From Sanderia malayensis (taxonomy: Eukaryota > Cnidaria > Scyphozoa > Semaeostomeae > Pelagiidae): a DNA stretch of 64,000 bases. The DNA is taken from the NCBI GenBank assembly GCA_013076295.1, contig RQOL01000729.1, forward strand, positions 3,906,001-3,970,000, read 5' to 3'. Under the pieces are notes generated by a model. It searched no databases, was not told where the DNA came from, and saw only the letters and a program-made list of their open reading frames with translations. Position numbers and translations under genes: made by a program. This document shows positions 36,181 through 48,000 of the stretch, in pieces (within the stretch, counting starts at the first letter, position 1; the number at the start of each line of letters is the position of its first letter).

Positions 36181-39100
36181 GTGATATGTGCATTGTCCAA
36201 CGCACAATACTCCAAATGAAATTTCCGAAAACAATATTTACATGCTACAAATTGTAGCTTCTGACCGTCAGGAAAATTATTTACAAAATGTTTGCAGCCT
36301 GCACCAACCTCGCAAGTGTTCGACTCTGCATGACCGGGTGTTATTGGGAGCAGAGGAACAACATGATTCATCTCATTGCTACCAAATGATGCTGGAGCCC
36401 ATAGTACGGAAACATCTCTCTCGTACCCGCCATCAATGTACATATTTAAAAGATTATATTTACAATAAGATCTGATGTTAATCCCAAATAATTCTGAGGC
36501 CAAAACCAGATGTAAGAAAGCTGAAACAAAAACACAATTCATGAAAAAAGAAAAGTTACCAAGTTGACTAATTTGTTGGCTTTCAAGTGAGCTTGTTTAA
36601 ATTAAGTAACTCATGTATTGCATACTGCCATATCTAAACTCTTGAATGGAGATAACCAACTCCTTTCTGATGCACTTCGATAAGTACAGAGCAGGATCAG
36701 TGATGTCCGCATATGATGGCTCATCGTCAGCAGTAATTAAAAAATATAACTGCTCTAAATCAATTCCACAACCTGCTATCTATGAAAAAAAGAGACAACA
36801 AATCATTAAGTGAAGAACAATTTAAGGCAAAGCATTAGAATCGGTGCAAAGACGGGCAACACTGTTGGCGAAGGAACTCGATCTCCCAACATTAAGCTAT
36901 AGAAAAACATGTGGAGATATGATTATAAGTTTCAAAATACTACATGGCATGATTAATACAGATAGCTAAATATTTTTGAACAAAGTCCTTCAGTTGCAAG
37001 GGGACAAATCTAAGCTTTTCAAGTTGGCTTCATCGTCGAGTGTGAGGAAAAACTATTTCTGAAACAGAGTAATAAACGAATGGAACAATTTGCCAGTAAC
37101 GATAGTCAATGCTCTAAGGGCGAATCCCTCAGGTTTCTTTGTCTAGTTTATAAAAGAAAACAAAAACAAAAAATAATAGTCTCAAGTGGAATTAAAGCAC
37201 ATGCGTGCAAATCATGACAATGTCCAATCATGACAATTCAAGCATACTGAACGTATTATAAAAGCAAGAGCTTGACAAGTTGAACAGTTGGCTTAACGTG
37301 ATAAAAGTGGAAGGAACTCAAGTCTCAACTATTTCAAACTTTTATTTCCATATTTTCAATAAATATTTTCAATAATCAGCTCAATGTTGCAGTTTTATCT
37401 TGCAATCTGGTAAGTATTTTTACTCTCTTCTTTGGTAGTCCTTTGCTTTTTCAAATAACTTTTCAGCCATTTTGCCTAGCATCCTTCTCTTAAGACTGTT
37501 GTCAAGAACTTAAAAACACGTCCGCATCTATTTGCAGCGTCTAAATAGTTTATATTTCGTATTTACACCTATTTCAATAAACTGGATTTAGATATGTCAA
37601 ATTTTTCTTGTTTAGTTTGAGCGAATAACTTTTAAGAGAGAAGTTAAAAACGTTACCTAATGAAGTGGTGTCAGATTCCTTGAGCGCCTTTACCAATGGA
37701 ATGGAAAGTCAGTTATAAATTTGGAGAAAAAGATTATTGCGGTGGTAGCGAGAAGTACAACTTTGAAAGACCCATAAAAACAACGGTAAGGGTTTAATAG
37801 ACCAACGGCCTTCTTATCTCCCATTATTTCATATTGCTATTTTTATACGACAAGAGATGAAAACTTGATTCAATGATAGATAATAAGATAGGATGCAAAT
37901 GTATCAATTTTGGCTCATGCGTGGTAAAAATTTGACCCTCTTTTGCCCAATCAGCGATTTGTAAACAACACAAACGAGATTGAAAGAAATCTTTATTTGT
38001 GGAACCAAGTATAAAGTGTTTTTCGTAAGTTACACTTGATTTCAATGATAGATAATAATACAGGATGCAAATGTATCAATTTTGGCTCATGCGTGGTCAA
38101 AATTTGACCCTCTTTCGCCCAATCAGCTATTTGTAAACAACACAAACGGGAGTGAAAGAAATCTTTATTTGTGGAGCCAAGTATAAAGTGTTTTTCGTAA
38201 GTTACACTTGATTTCAATGATAGATAATAATACAGGATGCAAATGTATCAATTTTAGCTCATGCGTGGTCAAAATTTGACCCTCTTTCGCCCAATCAGCT
38301 ATTTGTAAACAACACAAACGGGAGTGAAAGAAATCTTTATTTGTGGAACCAAGTATAAAGTGTTTTTCGTAAGTTACACTTGATTTCAATGATAGATAAT
38401 AATTTAGGATGCAAATGTATCAATTTTGGCTCATGCTTGGTCAAAATTTGACCCTCTTTCGCCCAATCAGCTATTTGTAAACAACACAAACGGGAGTGAA
38501 AGAAATCTTTATTTGTGGAACCAAGTATAAAGTGTTTTTCGTAAGTTACACTTGATTTCAATGATAGATAATAATTTAGGATGCAAATGTATCAATTTTA
38601 GCTCATGCGTGGTCAAAATTTGACCCTCTTTCGCCCAATCAGCTATTTGTAAACAACACAAACGGGAGTGAAAGAAATCTTTATTTGTGGAACCAAGTAT
38701 AAAGTGTTTTTCGTAAGTTACACTTGATTTCAATGATAGATAATAATTTAGGATGCAAATGTATCAATTTTGGCTCATGCTTGGTCAAAATTTGACCCTC
38801 TTTCGCCCAATCAGCTATTTGTAAACAACACAAACGGGAGTGAAAGAAATCTTTATTTGTGGAACCAAGTACAAAGTGTTTTTCGTAAGTTACGCTTGAT
38901 TTCAATGATAGATAATAATTTAGGATGCAAATGTATCAATTTTGGCTCATGCGTGGTCAAAATTTGACCCTCTTTCGCCCAATCAGCTATTTGTAAACAA
39001 CACAAGCGGGAGTGAAAGAAATCTTTATTTGTGGAACCAAGAATAAAGTGTTTTTCGTAAGTTACACTTGATTTCAATGATAGATAATAATATAGGATGC

Positions 39101-41869
39101 AAATGTATCAATTTTAGCTCATGCGTGGTCAAAATTTGACCCTCTTTCGCCCTACCCGCCTGCCCATTTGCATATTGCGCTATGCAGGAATGCCAATAGT
39201 GTTAGAGACCTACTTCTAGTCAATACTCATATTACCTTTGCTAAAACAGTATCTTTGTGCTCTAGTCCATAACGAATTGCTGCCAATTTTATCCACACCC
39301 ATGCACTTTCCTTTCCAAACAAAAGCATTGCCATAGATCGGTAAAAGCATGTTCCATCTCCAGTGACCTGAATGGGCTGTAGCCCTTTTTCAAGCACATT
39401 GGTTGGTAGAAAATGACGGTACCTGCGGAATAGATAGTAAATTTTGACTGAGAGTTATTCCAGAATCTTGTTAATCATTATGAACCGAAGATTTCCGATA
39501 TCAACTAGTTTCACAATAAACTTATTGTAAATATGAGTGTATGTTCACCAGTATTCTATTGGCAGAGTTTCTTGGTTTCTTGTTATTTTGGAAATATTGG
39601 GACTATCCGGAAGCAATCTTAACAATTCAAGCAAAAGTTTTCGCTTCTGAATTTTCTGAAGTGCTTCCAGATGTCCCTCATATGCGTCTATATCCCATTC
39701 TGTTTTCTATAACAAAATTAAAATTGTGACTAATGATGACAGAGGTGTGAAAATTTTGCAGTAAAATAATTTAGCGAATAAAAATCAGTTACGTGAAAGA
39801 TTGTTACAACATTTCGGGCTTGACCCGTTATGAAGTGATGGTGGAAATTTTGTTGCTTTAATTAATATCTTTTAATATTACTAGCATACAAACCCCACAT
39901 CTATTTCGCATCATTTTCAAAAAAGCAAGTTCTGCGTGGTTAGAATCATCATCTATTTCAGATGTATGACTTTGCACTCGATCGCTTGCTTTTGAGCAAT
40001 GGACTTTAGACTTTACTTTTGTTTCTTTGGGCTTGCTCTGCTTTCTTTTTAAAACTCTCTTCATTCCCCGGTCATTTTGTTCTAGCATGCTGTCACTTTG
40101 CTGCTGCACCCGACTATTTCTTCGCTCTGTACTCTCACTTTCACATTCATCCCTCCCCTCTTCACGTCGCTCACTTCTCGTGTTTTCACCCTGCTGCCTC
40201 CGTTCTCCTCTCTGTTCTGCCTCTGTACTCTCACTATCACATCCATCTCTCTCCTCCTCACGTCGCTCACTTCTCGTGTTTTCACCCTGCTGCCTCCGTT
40301 CTCCTTTCTGTTCTGCCTCTGTACTCTCACTATCACATCCATCTCTCTCCTCCTCACGTCGCTCATCTCTCGTGTTTTCACCCTGCTGCCTCCGTTCTCT
40401 TCTCTGTTCTGCCTCTGTACTCCCACTATTACATCCATCCCTCCCCTCTTCACGTCGCTCATCTCTCGTGTTTTCACCCTGCTGCCTCCGTTCCTCTTCT
40501 TGCCCTCTCTCAGCACCGTCATCATCTTCATCGCTTCCTTCTCTTCGCTCTTCTCTTGCTTCATCGCTGTGAACGGCAACGTTACCATCTTCATTCTCCA
40601 GGATATAGCTTTGCAAGTTTTGGAGGATTATGTCTAACTCCATCACGTTGAGCTTGGGGCTTTTATTGGGAGATCTAAATGGAATGGTCTCAATGGGCCA
40701 CCAGTGTACCGGCATTGCATTGTGCCAGAGCATTCGTTTTCGGGGGTCTGTGGAAAAGCCACATGTCGTGATTAAGAAGTTTGGTATACATTTCAAGATA
40801 ATACTCGCAAATCAACGAATTTGGTGACGCCAGGCATCATTACCATTTCCTTGTACTGCTTGAACAATTAGCTTGCGCTTTTCATCTATTTGCATTCTAA
40901 AAACATCAGTGTTTCTGAAGGCGGCAAGAACGTAACGGTCAATATCTGAAACGAACAAACTTTCATTTGACGGAGTGACGAAACAATCACATAATGATTA
41001 CAATCCAAAAGATAGTTTCCCGATAGTCACTATTAAAAAATATATGATAAAAATAACAATTGTTTACCTAGACCTGCAGGCTGCACTTGAGCTCTCACTG
41101 GAGGTTGCTCGGTATTGAGTTTTTGCTGCATGGCTTTAAAAGCCAGCCTTTTGAACTCTGCTGCAACTGTAGAATTGTTTGCAAATTCATCAAATTCTTC
41201 TTCACCTGTAAACATTTGAATATTGTAAATCTGAATTACTTGTTTATTTTTTGAGACAGACAGGTAGCCTATATTTAAACACATTAACAATACAAAATGT
41301 TATTTCAATTTGGTGCTGGTGAATTGCTTTCTAGGAAATATATTGCAGCACTTACCAAACCATTTGACATGGACATTTTTGTCTTTATCTGTGTATAGCG
41401 ATAAAGCAACAGTTGGCAACGCAGTAAGTGAAAACAAATTAGACAAATTAGACATATCAAAATTGACTGAATAAGAATTAATATAATTCATCAAGTACAC
41501 GCTTTTTTGGAATTGCTCAAATTAACTTGATACTAAAATTGCATTTACCATTCTCTTTAAGCTCTTAAAATGGTTTTTATTTGTTTTATTTCGTTGTCCC
41601 AGGCTTTTCATATAAACTTTTGTTGCCGGTCCACGTTGTCTCTAAATTTGTTTGAATAAACGAAAACGAACTTATACTTCACATGAAGTGAAATAACAAA
41701 TTACAATATAAAGGAATCAAAAGCAAGCCTCTCATACCCTCTCTTCTGGCACATCCAGGTCTTGGCTATTTGATTCACCATGCAAATTCTCAACATTCTC
41801 ACGTTCCACACGTCCTGTATGGTCTTCAAATTCTTCCAAATTTTGAGTTGAAGTTTGGAAAGTAGCCAT
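36132..41869 (-). CDS. OTU cysteine protease / PHD-like protein, multi-exon, with charged repeats
   Basis: Minus-strand exons with GT-AG borders: 41869-41738 (start MATFQTSTQNLEEF), 41466-41356, 41215-41068, 40945 onward (an in-frame TGA near 40823 separates it from the next block), 40796-39858 (PVHWWPIETIPFRSPNKSPK, then four 32-residue charged repeats), about 39706-39547 (helical, Leu-rich), 39422-39236, about 36785-36620, and about 36515-36132. The 39422 exon holds PIQVTGDGTCFYRSMAMLLF, the OTU catalytic Asp-Gly-x-Cys box. The last exon holds SNEMNHVVPLLP (candidate catalytic His) and ends in FVACKYCFRKFH..C...W.CKC, a PHD-like zinc cluster. OTU proteins cleave ubiquitin-like modifiers. 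Introns carry a 172-bp minisatellite and a LINE fossil. It converges with the KDZ-like gene. The TGA could mean decay or a missed intron. Confidence 0.55.
36829..37150 (+). pseudogene. LINE (CR1/jockey-like) ORF2 C-terminal fossil
   Basis: The plus-strand translation reads LESVQRRATLLAKELDLPTL, then RKTCGDMIISFKILHG, then after two stops VRKNYF*NRVINEWNNLPV. This is the characteristic end of non-LTR reverse transcriptase ORFs ('vqrRatk...lp.L..RR.rgDmi..yKilhg...R..fF..Rvv..WN.Lp'). About ten residues between KEL and LPTL are missing relative to typical copies. It is 5'-truncated, as LINE insertions usually are, and lies in an intron of the minus-strand OTU gene. Confidence 0.8.
37151..37864. 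other. Intronic stretch with no recognised feature
   Basis: AT-rich, no frame with motifs. It follows the LINE fossil and precedes the minisatellite, and may include the LINE 3' UTR. Confidence 0.4.
37865..39151. repeat. 172-bp minisatellite (about 7.5 copies)
   Basis: Near-identical units of 172 bp (first unit slightly shorter) start with the CTTGATTTCAATGATAGATAATAA segment near 37865, 38034, 38206, 38378, 38550, 38722, 38894 and 39066, the last being partial. Each unit contains a 74-codon minus-strand frame that overlaps the next unit. Because 172 is not a multiple of three, no frame runs through the array, so it is not a coding repeat. It sits in an intron of the OTU gene. Confidence 0.95.
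40110..40500 (-). repeat. 96-bp coding tandem repeat (4 copies)
   Basis: Four copies of a 32-residue unit (ERRQQGENTRxERREE followed by xRDxCxSxSTEAEQ) inside the OTU gene exon. The period is an exact multiple of three and indels are absent, so selection or recent expansion kept the frame. All three plus-strand frames are also open here, a by-product of the repeat. Confidence 0.9.
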
Positions 41870-43494
41870 AGTTTTGAATATGTCTCAAAAACTAAACAAC
41901 TGCAATTGCTGTGTATTATAGAAATATCGTTGATATAAACAAGAGCAAGTTTACATGCAAACTTAATGAAGGTTTATTCGCAAATCACAAGTTAATGAAT
42001 AACATGTGATGAACTTTTTATACGTGAACTTTTTGAAGGTCGTTTTACAAATTTGTTTCAGAGATTGCGTAATTTTGTATTGCTATTGTTATTGTTGTGG
42101 CACGGTTTATTTCGCAACAATGAATTGCAAATAGAGCAGACACGGATATTAATGTACCAGACATAGACAAAAAGTTTGCTCATGTTACATTTGTACCATT
42201 ACCGATACAACTCATTAAAGATACAAAAATTGTGAAATTGTTCAACGAACACGAGTCTTTATATGGTTGGTACCAGAGTCTAAAAAATAACACGTTTATA
42301 ACAAAGCGATTTTTACAAAACCCAGCACGAGACGCTTCAAAGAATAATCAAATTTCTGATTGTTGCGACTCGTTTCTTACAGACAATTTCTTATAAAAAT
42401 AGGTGTACTTCATTTATTTCACAATGCATGGGAGGCCCCTGTTGTCAGGAAGTAATTTTTTTATACATGGTTATTATAATTTAATAATATAATGAACTAG
42501 AACTGAAAAAAATGTTTCGTTTCTTCAAAATTATTTGTCTCAATATGTTCCATCGTCGAGGAAGTATCAGAAGCCTAAATAACAAAGCAAAACAACAACA
42601 TCAATAAATTTTGCTTTGTGCAGCTTGAAGAGAACTTGTTGCCACAAAGCAAAGACTTCACAATCAAAGCAAAGTGCATAATATTCACCAACCAGTAATG
42701 TTTTTATTTCGATAATATCATGGAAATAAGCTGGTTATTATAATAAAATAATATACACTGAACTATGTAGGACTAAAAAATCAGTGACACCGATTCTTCA
42801 ACAACCAAACCAAATACGACAAATGCCCCTTTTCTTTTTCTGGGCATCCCTTAAACTTTTGTGATTAAGTAGTCTCGATTTGAAGATATTACCCTCGCTC
42901 TCATTTCTCATTGGTTGGGAAATGATCAAAATTTGACCTCTTTCATAGCTCAGTTTTTCACGTGCTAATCTTCTCCTTCCCACCTTTAAAGGTTTGAAGG
43001 ACGTAGGGGAAATCCCTTCACAAGAGAAATTTTCCGCCCTTCTTTATCACGTGACGCATATAAACCAATCACGGAGGCGGTATAGTACAATAGAAATCCC
43101 GCCTCTGATAATTTGCACAATTAGATTTTGTCTATTTTTAACTGGTCAAATTTTCCAACGCTATAATGATAGTTAATTTTATCTGAATTATCGCGGCGTA
43201 AGTGCCTACTTTCAACATGTTTTAATAACTACAAGCTAGCCAGATTATTTATCACTATATTGCCTCAGAAGACAACAGCAATTCTTTTTCTCGGTGTGCT
43301 TTTAATTACAAAAACAGGTTACGTGTTGTGCACGTATCATTTCTTTATCAAATATTTTAAGGTTGTAACTATTCTGATTTCTCTTTTGTTACCCATAGAT
43401 TTGAAAGACACAAGGTTCGGTAAGAAATTTATTATTTCACTACAATTTTCCTTGCTCGCTGATCTATTTTACTCTTTAATTGTGTGTTTTTCTT
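41870..43494. other. Upstream region of the OTU gene; one coding-like patch
   Basis: Mostly AT-rich and featureless. From about 42125 to 42399 the plus strand has an 87-codon open frame (VPDIDKKFAHVTFVPLPIQL, later FLQNPARDASKNN) with gene-like composition and ends in TAA. It lacks a start codon and known motif, so it could be an exon or a transposon fragment. CCAAT-type segments (42903, 43068) occur but define no clear promoter. Confidence 0.3.
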
Positions 43495-43575
43495 AAGGCC
43501 GGGTTACACGATCACTTTTTGCCATCACTTTTTTTTATATTGGACCAACGTGATAAAAAATGATCGTGTAACATG
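43495..43575. repeat. Foldback repeat
   Basis: Arms GTTACACGATCA-C-TTTTT (43503-43520) and AAAAA-A-TGATCGTGTAAC (43554-43572) surround about 33 nt. The left arm is preceded by GGCCGG. It may be the end of a miniature inverted-repeat element; a partner end was not found. Confidence 0.6.
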
Positions 43576-44440
43576 CAAAAATGATGGATTTTCGCAGCAG
43601 ATTTTAATGGGCTTACGAGGTGTTAATCCTCCATCATTGAAAATTTTACTCTGAACGAAAGCAGAGTAAAATCGAGTCCATCACTTTTTTTCAAAGACGC
43701 CAACAAATTCTTACGTCACGTAGTGTTTTGATGAAGAGGAAACGGCCTAGAATTTCGAGAAAAGAAGTATAAAACTTGAAATTGTGCTTAGAAACATCAT
43801 TATTTGCATGAAAACGAATATTAATAATGATCAGGAAAAATTTGAAGTGCAAAACAATCTCGAAAAATCAAATTTCGTAGAATATTTCGTATTTCGTATT
43901 CAGTGTTTGACTCGCGTATGAAGTAGATCGAGTCATTCTTGCCGCTTTTCGAAAAACAATGGTGTCACGTGTTCGCTACTTTTTACCACAATGCATTGCA
44001 TTGGCCGGAACAGAAAAGAACAAGGAGGGGCAAAATTTGCTGAATCATTGCATTGCACATGCACCACTGCACTGAGTGAACTGAAGTTCCGAGTGGATTT
44101 GGCGAAGAAGGTAGGTAAAATCTCAGTGATTTTGTTTTTCAATTAGCTACTGATATACTTGCTGTTATGCACTGTGCATAATGCACATGAGCTAGCTTTG
44201 CTAGTAGCTATGTAGCTTGCCAAATGATGGAAAATATCAATGTGAATCATTGAAACTTAGCTGGTTGTATTGAAAAAGTTTTGAGATATAGTGATCATGG
44301 TAAAATGTTATGAGTTTGACATGTTATGTTAACTGGTGCAAGGTGCATAAACCACCATGGTGCAAGGATTTGCCACATGTTAATTGGAGTGTGTTAATTA
44401 TTAAAAGAATTTTTAAATAATTGTTTTTATCCACGAAAAA
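43576..44440. other. Stretch upstream of the Helentron; no clear gene
   Basis: An open plus-strand segment from about 43990 to 44110 ends at a good donor (AAGAAG|GTAGGT), so a 5' exon for the OTU frame at 44441 is possible. Nothing else supports it. The Helentron 5' terminus was not located. Confidence 0.3.
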
Positions 44441-45028
44441 ATGTTTGCCAAAAAAGATGCAATGGACCATTCATGTAATAATTTCTTTTGCCCTTTGTCT
44501 GAGATTTCACAACGTATGATATGTACACAACTCAGCATACCATTGATAATCAAACATCCTTTAAAATATCCAAAAGATCTACATGAACCATCAAAGGTGC
44601 AAACAGTACAAGTTGATGGAAATTGCTTGTTCAGGTGTTTCTCATATGCTGTCACAGGAAGGCAGATATACTATAACTTTTTCAGATTAAAAATAACAGA
44701 ATTTATGTATGAAATTGAAGACATTCTTTATCCCCACATCTTAAATTCTGTATCATTGTTGTTTAAAAGTAACATTTGTGTTTACTCAAAGTTTGGGCAA
44801 TTGTTACGGTGGTCCAGATTTCCAATTAATGATTTTGAATGCATATTAAATGGAAAACATGAAGCAATTTATATTCAAAATGTGAATGGAGTCCACTATG
44901 ATGTGGTTATTGATGTTTTCGGAAGTCAAACAAATTATGCTGAAAGTAATAATTTGGCAAGGGAAGGTTGTTTGCAATCAGGCCCTTATTTAATTTTGAA
45001 AGATAGACTTAGCAAGTTAAATATGTAG
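44441..45028 (+). CDS. OTU cysteine protease of the Helentron
   Basis: A 195-codon frame contains VQVDGNCLFRCFSYAVTG (catalytic Asp and Cys of OTU, about residues 62-79) and NGVHYDVVIDVF near residue 155 with the catalytic His. This is a complete OTU core. In Helentrons the OTU is usually part of the Rep polyprotein; here a stop and a change of frame separate it from the next piece (45036). OTU domains remove ubiquitin-like tags; what a transposon uses it for is unknown. The next frame contains KILYIGHLDEYHYVST, which also resembles the His-bearing end of an OTU domain, so there may be remains of a second one. Confidence 0.7.
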   Translation: MFAKKDAMDHSCNNFFCPLSEISQRMICTQLSIPLIIKHPLKYPKDLHEPSKVQTVQVDGNCLFRCFSYAVTGRQIYYNFFRLKITEFMYEIEDILYPHILNSVSLLFKSNICVYSKFGQLLRWSRFPINDFECILNGKHEAIYIQNVNGVHYDVVIDVFGSQTNYAESNNLAREGCLQSGPYLILKDRLSKLNM

Positions 45029-45035
45029 ATAAAAG

Positions 45036-48000
45036 ATGTTGGTGTCAGGCTTTTCTGATAACACTATTATTAATCCTCATTTTTCCAACGAAAATGCAAC
45101 TTCAAAAATTCTTTACATTGGACACTTAGATGAATATCATTATGTTTCTACATTATCAAAAAGAACATCTTTAAATAATACTCAGGAGAATGCACCAAAT
45201 TCAAGCACCTTAAATTCTATTATGAAACAAACGGTCAATATAAGGGAATTTAACTCCAAAAGCAAAAAAAGGAAGAGCAGCAATGTCATTGATACAGAAG
45301 AAAAAAAGTTTAAATATAAAATATACATTTCTGAAAAAAATGGTAGTACTTGTAGAATTTACCAGGATTTGATTGACAAGTTGCATATGATGATTGCAGT
45401 AGGACCAGAATATATCTGTACATGTTGTGATCAATTGTGGTTTAGATGTAGTGTTGTGCGCTCCCTTGATGAGACATACAAAGGGTTCACTGATAAAAGT
45501 GTGTTAAAAAGTTGTATCACTAACACAAAGAGTGTTGATGGAAATGAGTGGATATGCCATACTTGTCACAAATATCTTCTAAATGGGAAAATACCACCAT
45601 GTGCAAAAGCCAATAAAATGGAATTTCAAAAAAGTAGATATTCTTGACCTAACATCACTTGAAGAAAGGCTTGTTTCGCCACGTATTCCATTTATGCAAA
45701 TTCGAGAACTCCCAAAAGGAAGGCAACTGAGCATCCATGGTAATGTTGTCAATGTCCCAGTAGATGTAAACACAACTGTAAATCTTTTGCCAAGATGTTT
45801 GCCAGATACAGAAACTATTGCTGTGAAACTGAAGCGTCGGATGGAATATAAACACCATTACAGTTTTCAAAGTATAAGACCAACTAGGGTTTTTATGGCA
45901 GCTGAATATCTTACCAGAACCAGTGAGCTGTTTAGATCTCAAGGTGTACAAATTTGCCCTGGTTGGTTAAACAATCTTTCGTCGTTGCCTCAATCGGATT
46001 TGTCAAGTTTTCTTTGTGAGGATTTTCAGGAAACAAATAAAGGAAGAATGGAGCAAGGTGAAGAAGACATAAAAAATAAGGTTTCTTATTGCAATTCAGA
46101 TAACAAAACTCTTGAAAATGAAGGAAATGATATGTGGTGTGAGACAGAAGAAAGAGTTGCTGCAAATATGGATACATTGTTAGAGTCACCTGAACCTTTG
46201 CAGATTGCTGACCATATCATAAATATAGCACCAGGCGAAGCAAGTAAGCCTTTAGGATTATTTATTGACAAAGATGCAGAATATTTATCTTTTCCAACTT
46301 TATTTTGTGGACAGCGCAGGTATGAAAACCATGAAAGAAAGGTTGCAGTACATTATAGTACAATATGTAAATGGGAGCTTCGCAGTAAAGACAGGAGGGT
46401 TGCTCAATGTGTTCCTAACATTTTCTTCAAATTAAAAAAATTGCAAATAAAAAGGATTCAAGATACTGCAGCATTATCATTGCGTAAATGTAAGACAAAA
46501 GGGAAGAAATACACAGCAGGTGATCTAAAGTCTCAGAGTGCACAAAATAGCATAATTCATTTGAATGAAGGATTTAGAGTTCCACGCAGCATACGGGGCT
46601 CACCACCATATTTTGAAAAATGTAAAAAGGACTTATTTGCAATGATCAGACAGCTTGGAAAACCAACATGGTTTTGCTCTCTTTCTGCAGCAGAAACAAG
46701 ATGGAAACATTTGCTGAAAATTTTGGGAAGACTTTTAGAAAACAAGGATCTCACAGATAGTGATGTTGAAAATATGACATGGCAAGAAAAATCAGATTTG
46801 ATCCAAAAAGACCCAGTATCCTGTGCAAGGAATTTTGATCATATGGTGCAGTTGTTTTTCAACAATTTTTTAAAATGTAAGGAAATGCCTCTTGGAGAGA
46901 TTCAAGATTATTTTTATCGTGTTGAGTTTCAGCAACGTGGTTCACCTCATATACATGTTTTGCTATGGATAAAGGATGCACCTGAATATGGCAAAGATCC
47001 TGTGCAAAATATCATCAGCTTTGTTGATCAGTATGTAACCTGCAGTGCTAATGACAAGAATATTGATGAAGATCTTTTGAACTTGCAAACCCATAGGCAT
47101 GCAAAATCATGTAGAAAGAAGGGGAAAGACATTTGCCGTTTTAGTTTTCCTGTACCTCCAATGCAAGAAACTGTTTTGCTTAAACCAATTGATGTTTCAG
47201 AATTTAGCAATGAAGGTCTCCAGAAAATTAAGGAAAATGCATCAAAGCTGCAATCAGTTCTGAATGATATGAAATATGGATTGAATATTTCTTTTCAACA
47301 ATTTTTGGATTTGTTAAATTTCACAGACATACAATATATACTAGCAGTCAGATTTATACTGAAGAGGGAAATCTTGATTTACAATATGTTCTTGATCCAT
47401 ACGCATGTGCTGTTTATAAATTGGCCTATATTACTAAGGGGCAAAGGGGCATGAGCAAGCTTCTTGAACGAGCATGTGAACAGGCTAGAAGTGGAGATAC
47501 TACAATTATTAATCAGGTTAGACACATTGGCAATAAGTTTCTCAATGCAGTTGAAGTCAGTGCTCAGGAAGCTGTTTATCATGTGCTGCAATTACCGTTA
47601 AAATGATCCTCTCGGGCAGCTCAGTTTATAAATACTTCAGAACCAAGTGAACGATGTTTTTTGCTGAAATCTTCTATTAAACTTAATGAATTGCCTGACA
47701 ACTCATTGGATATTGAATCCGATAACCTCCTGAAAAGATATCAGAGAAGGCCACATTTTTTGGAGGATACATGTCTTGCTGATTTTGTGGCATGGTATAC
47801 CTGCAAACCACACAGCAAAACAAGAATCAATGCAAATAGAAACAAGGTCAAATTACCTTTTCTTCCAGAAACTAGCATTGATGATGACTCTGCAGATGAT
47901 CTTGATTCATTTAAAGATGATACAGAGCTTGACTATTCCATTGCAACTAAAGGGAACCTAAAGCTACTCAAACGGAAGACACCAAGGATAATTCGTTCTG

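Noticed and set aside
38045..38853. Seven 74-codon frames in the 172-bp repeat as a gene family
   Set aside because: The 172-bp period shifts the frame every unit, and each frame simply overlaps the next unit; no independent start signals.
40019..40651. Plus-strand frames opposite the charged repeat of the OTU gene
   Set aside because: Three plus frames are open together because the 96-bp repeat is a multiple of three. Their Ser/Pro/Leu content is the antisense of the charged protein, and no splice or start signals support them.
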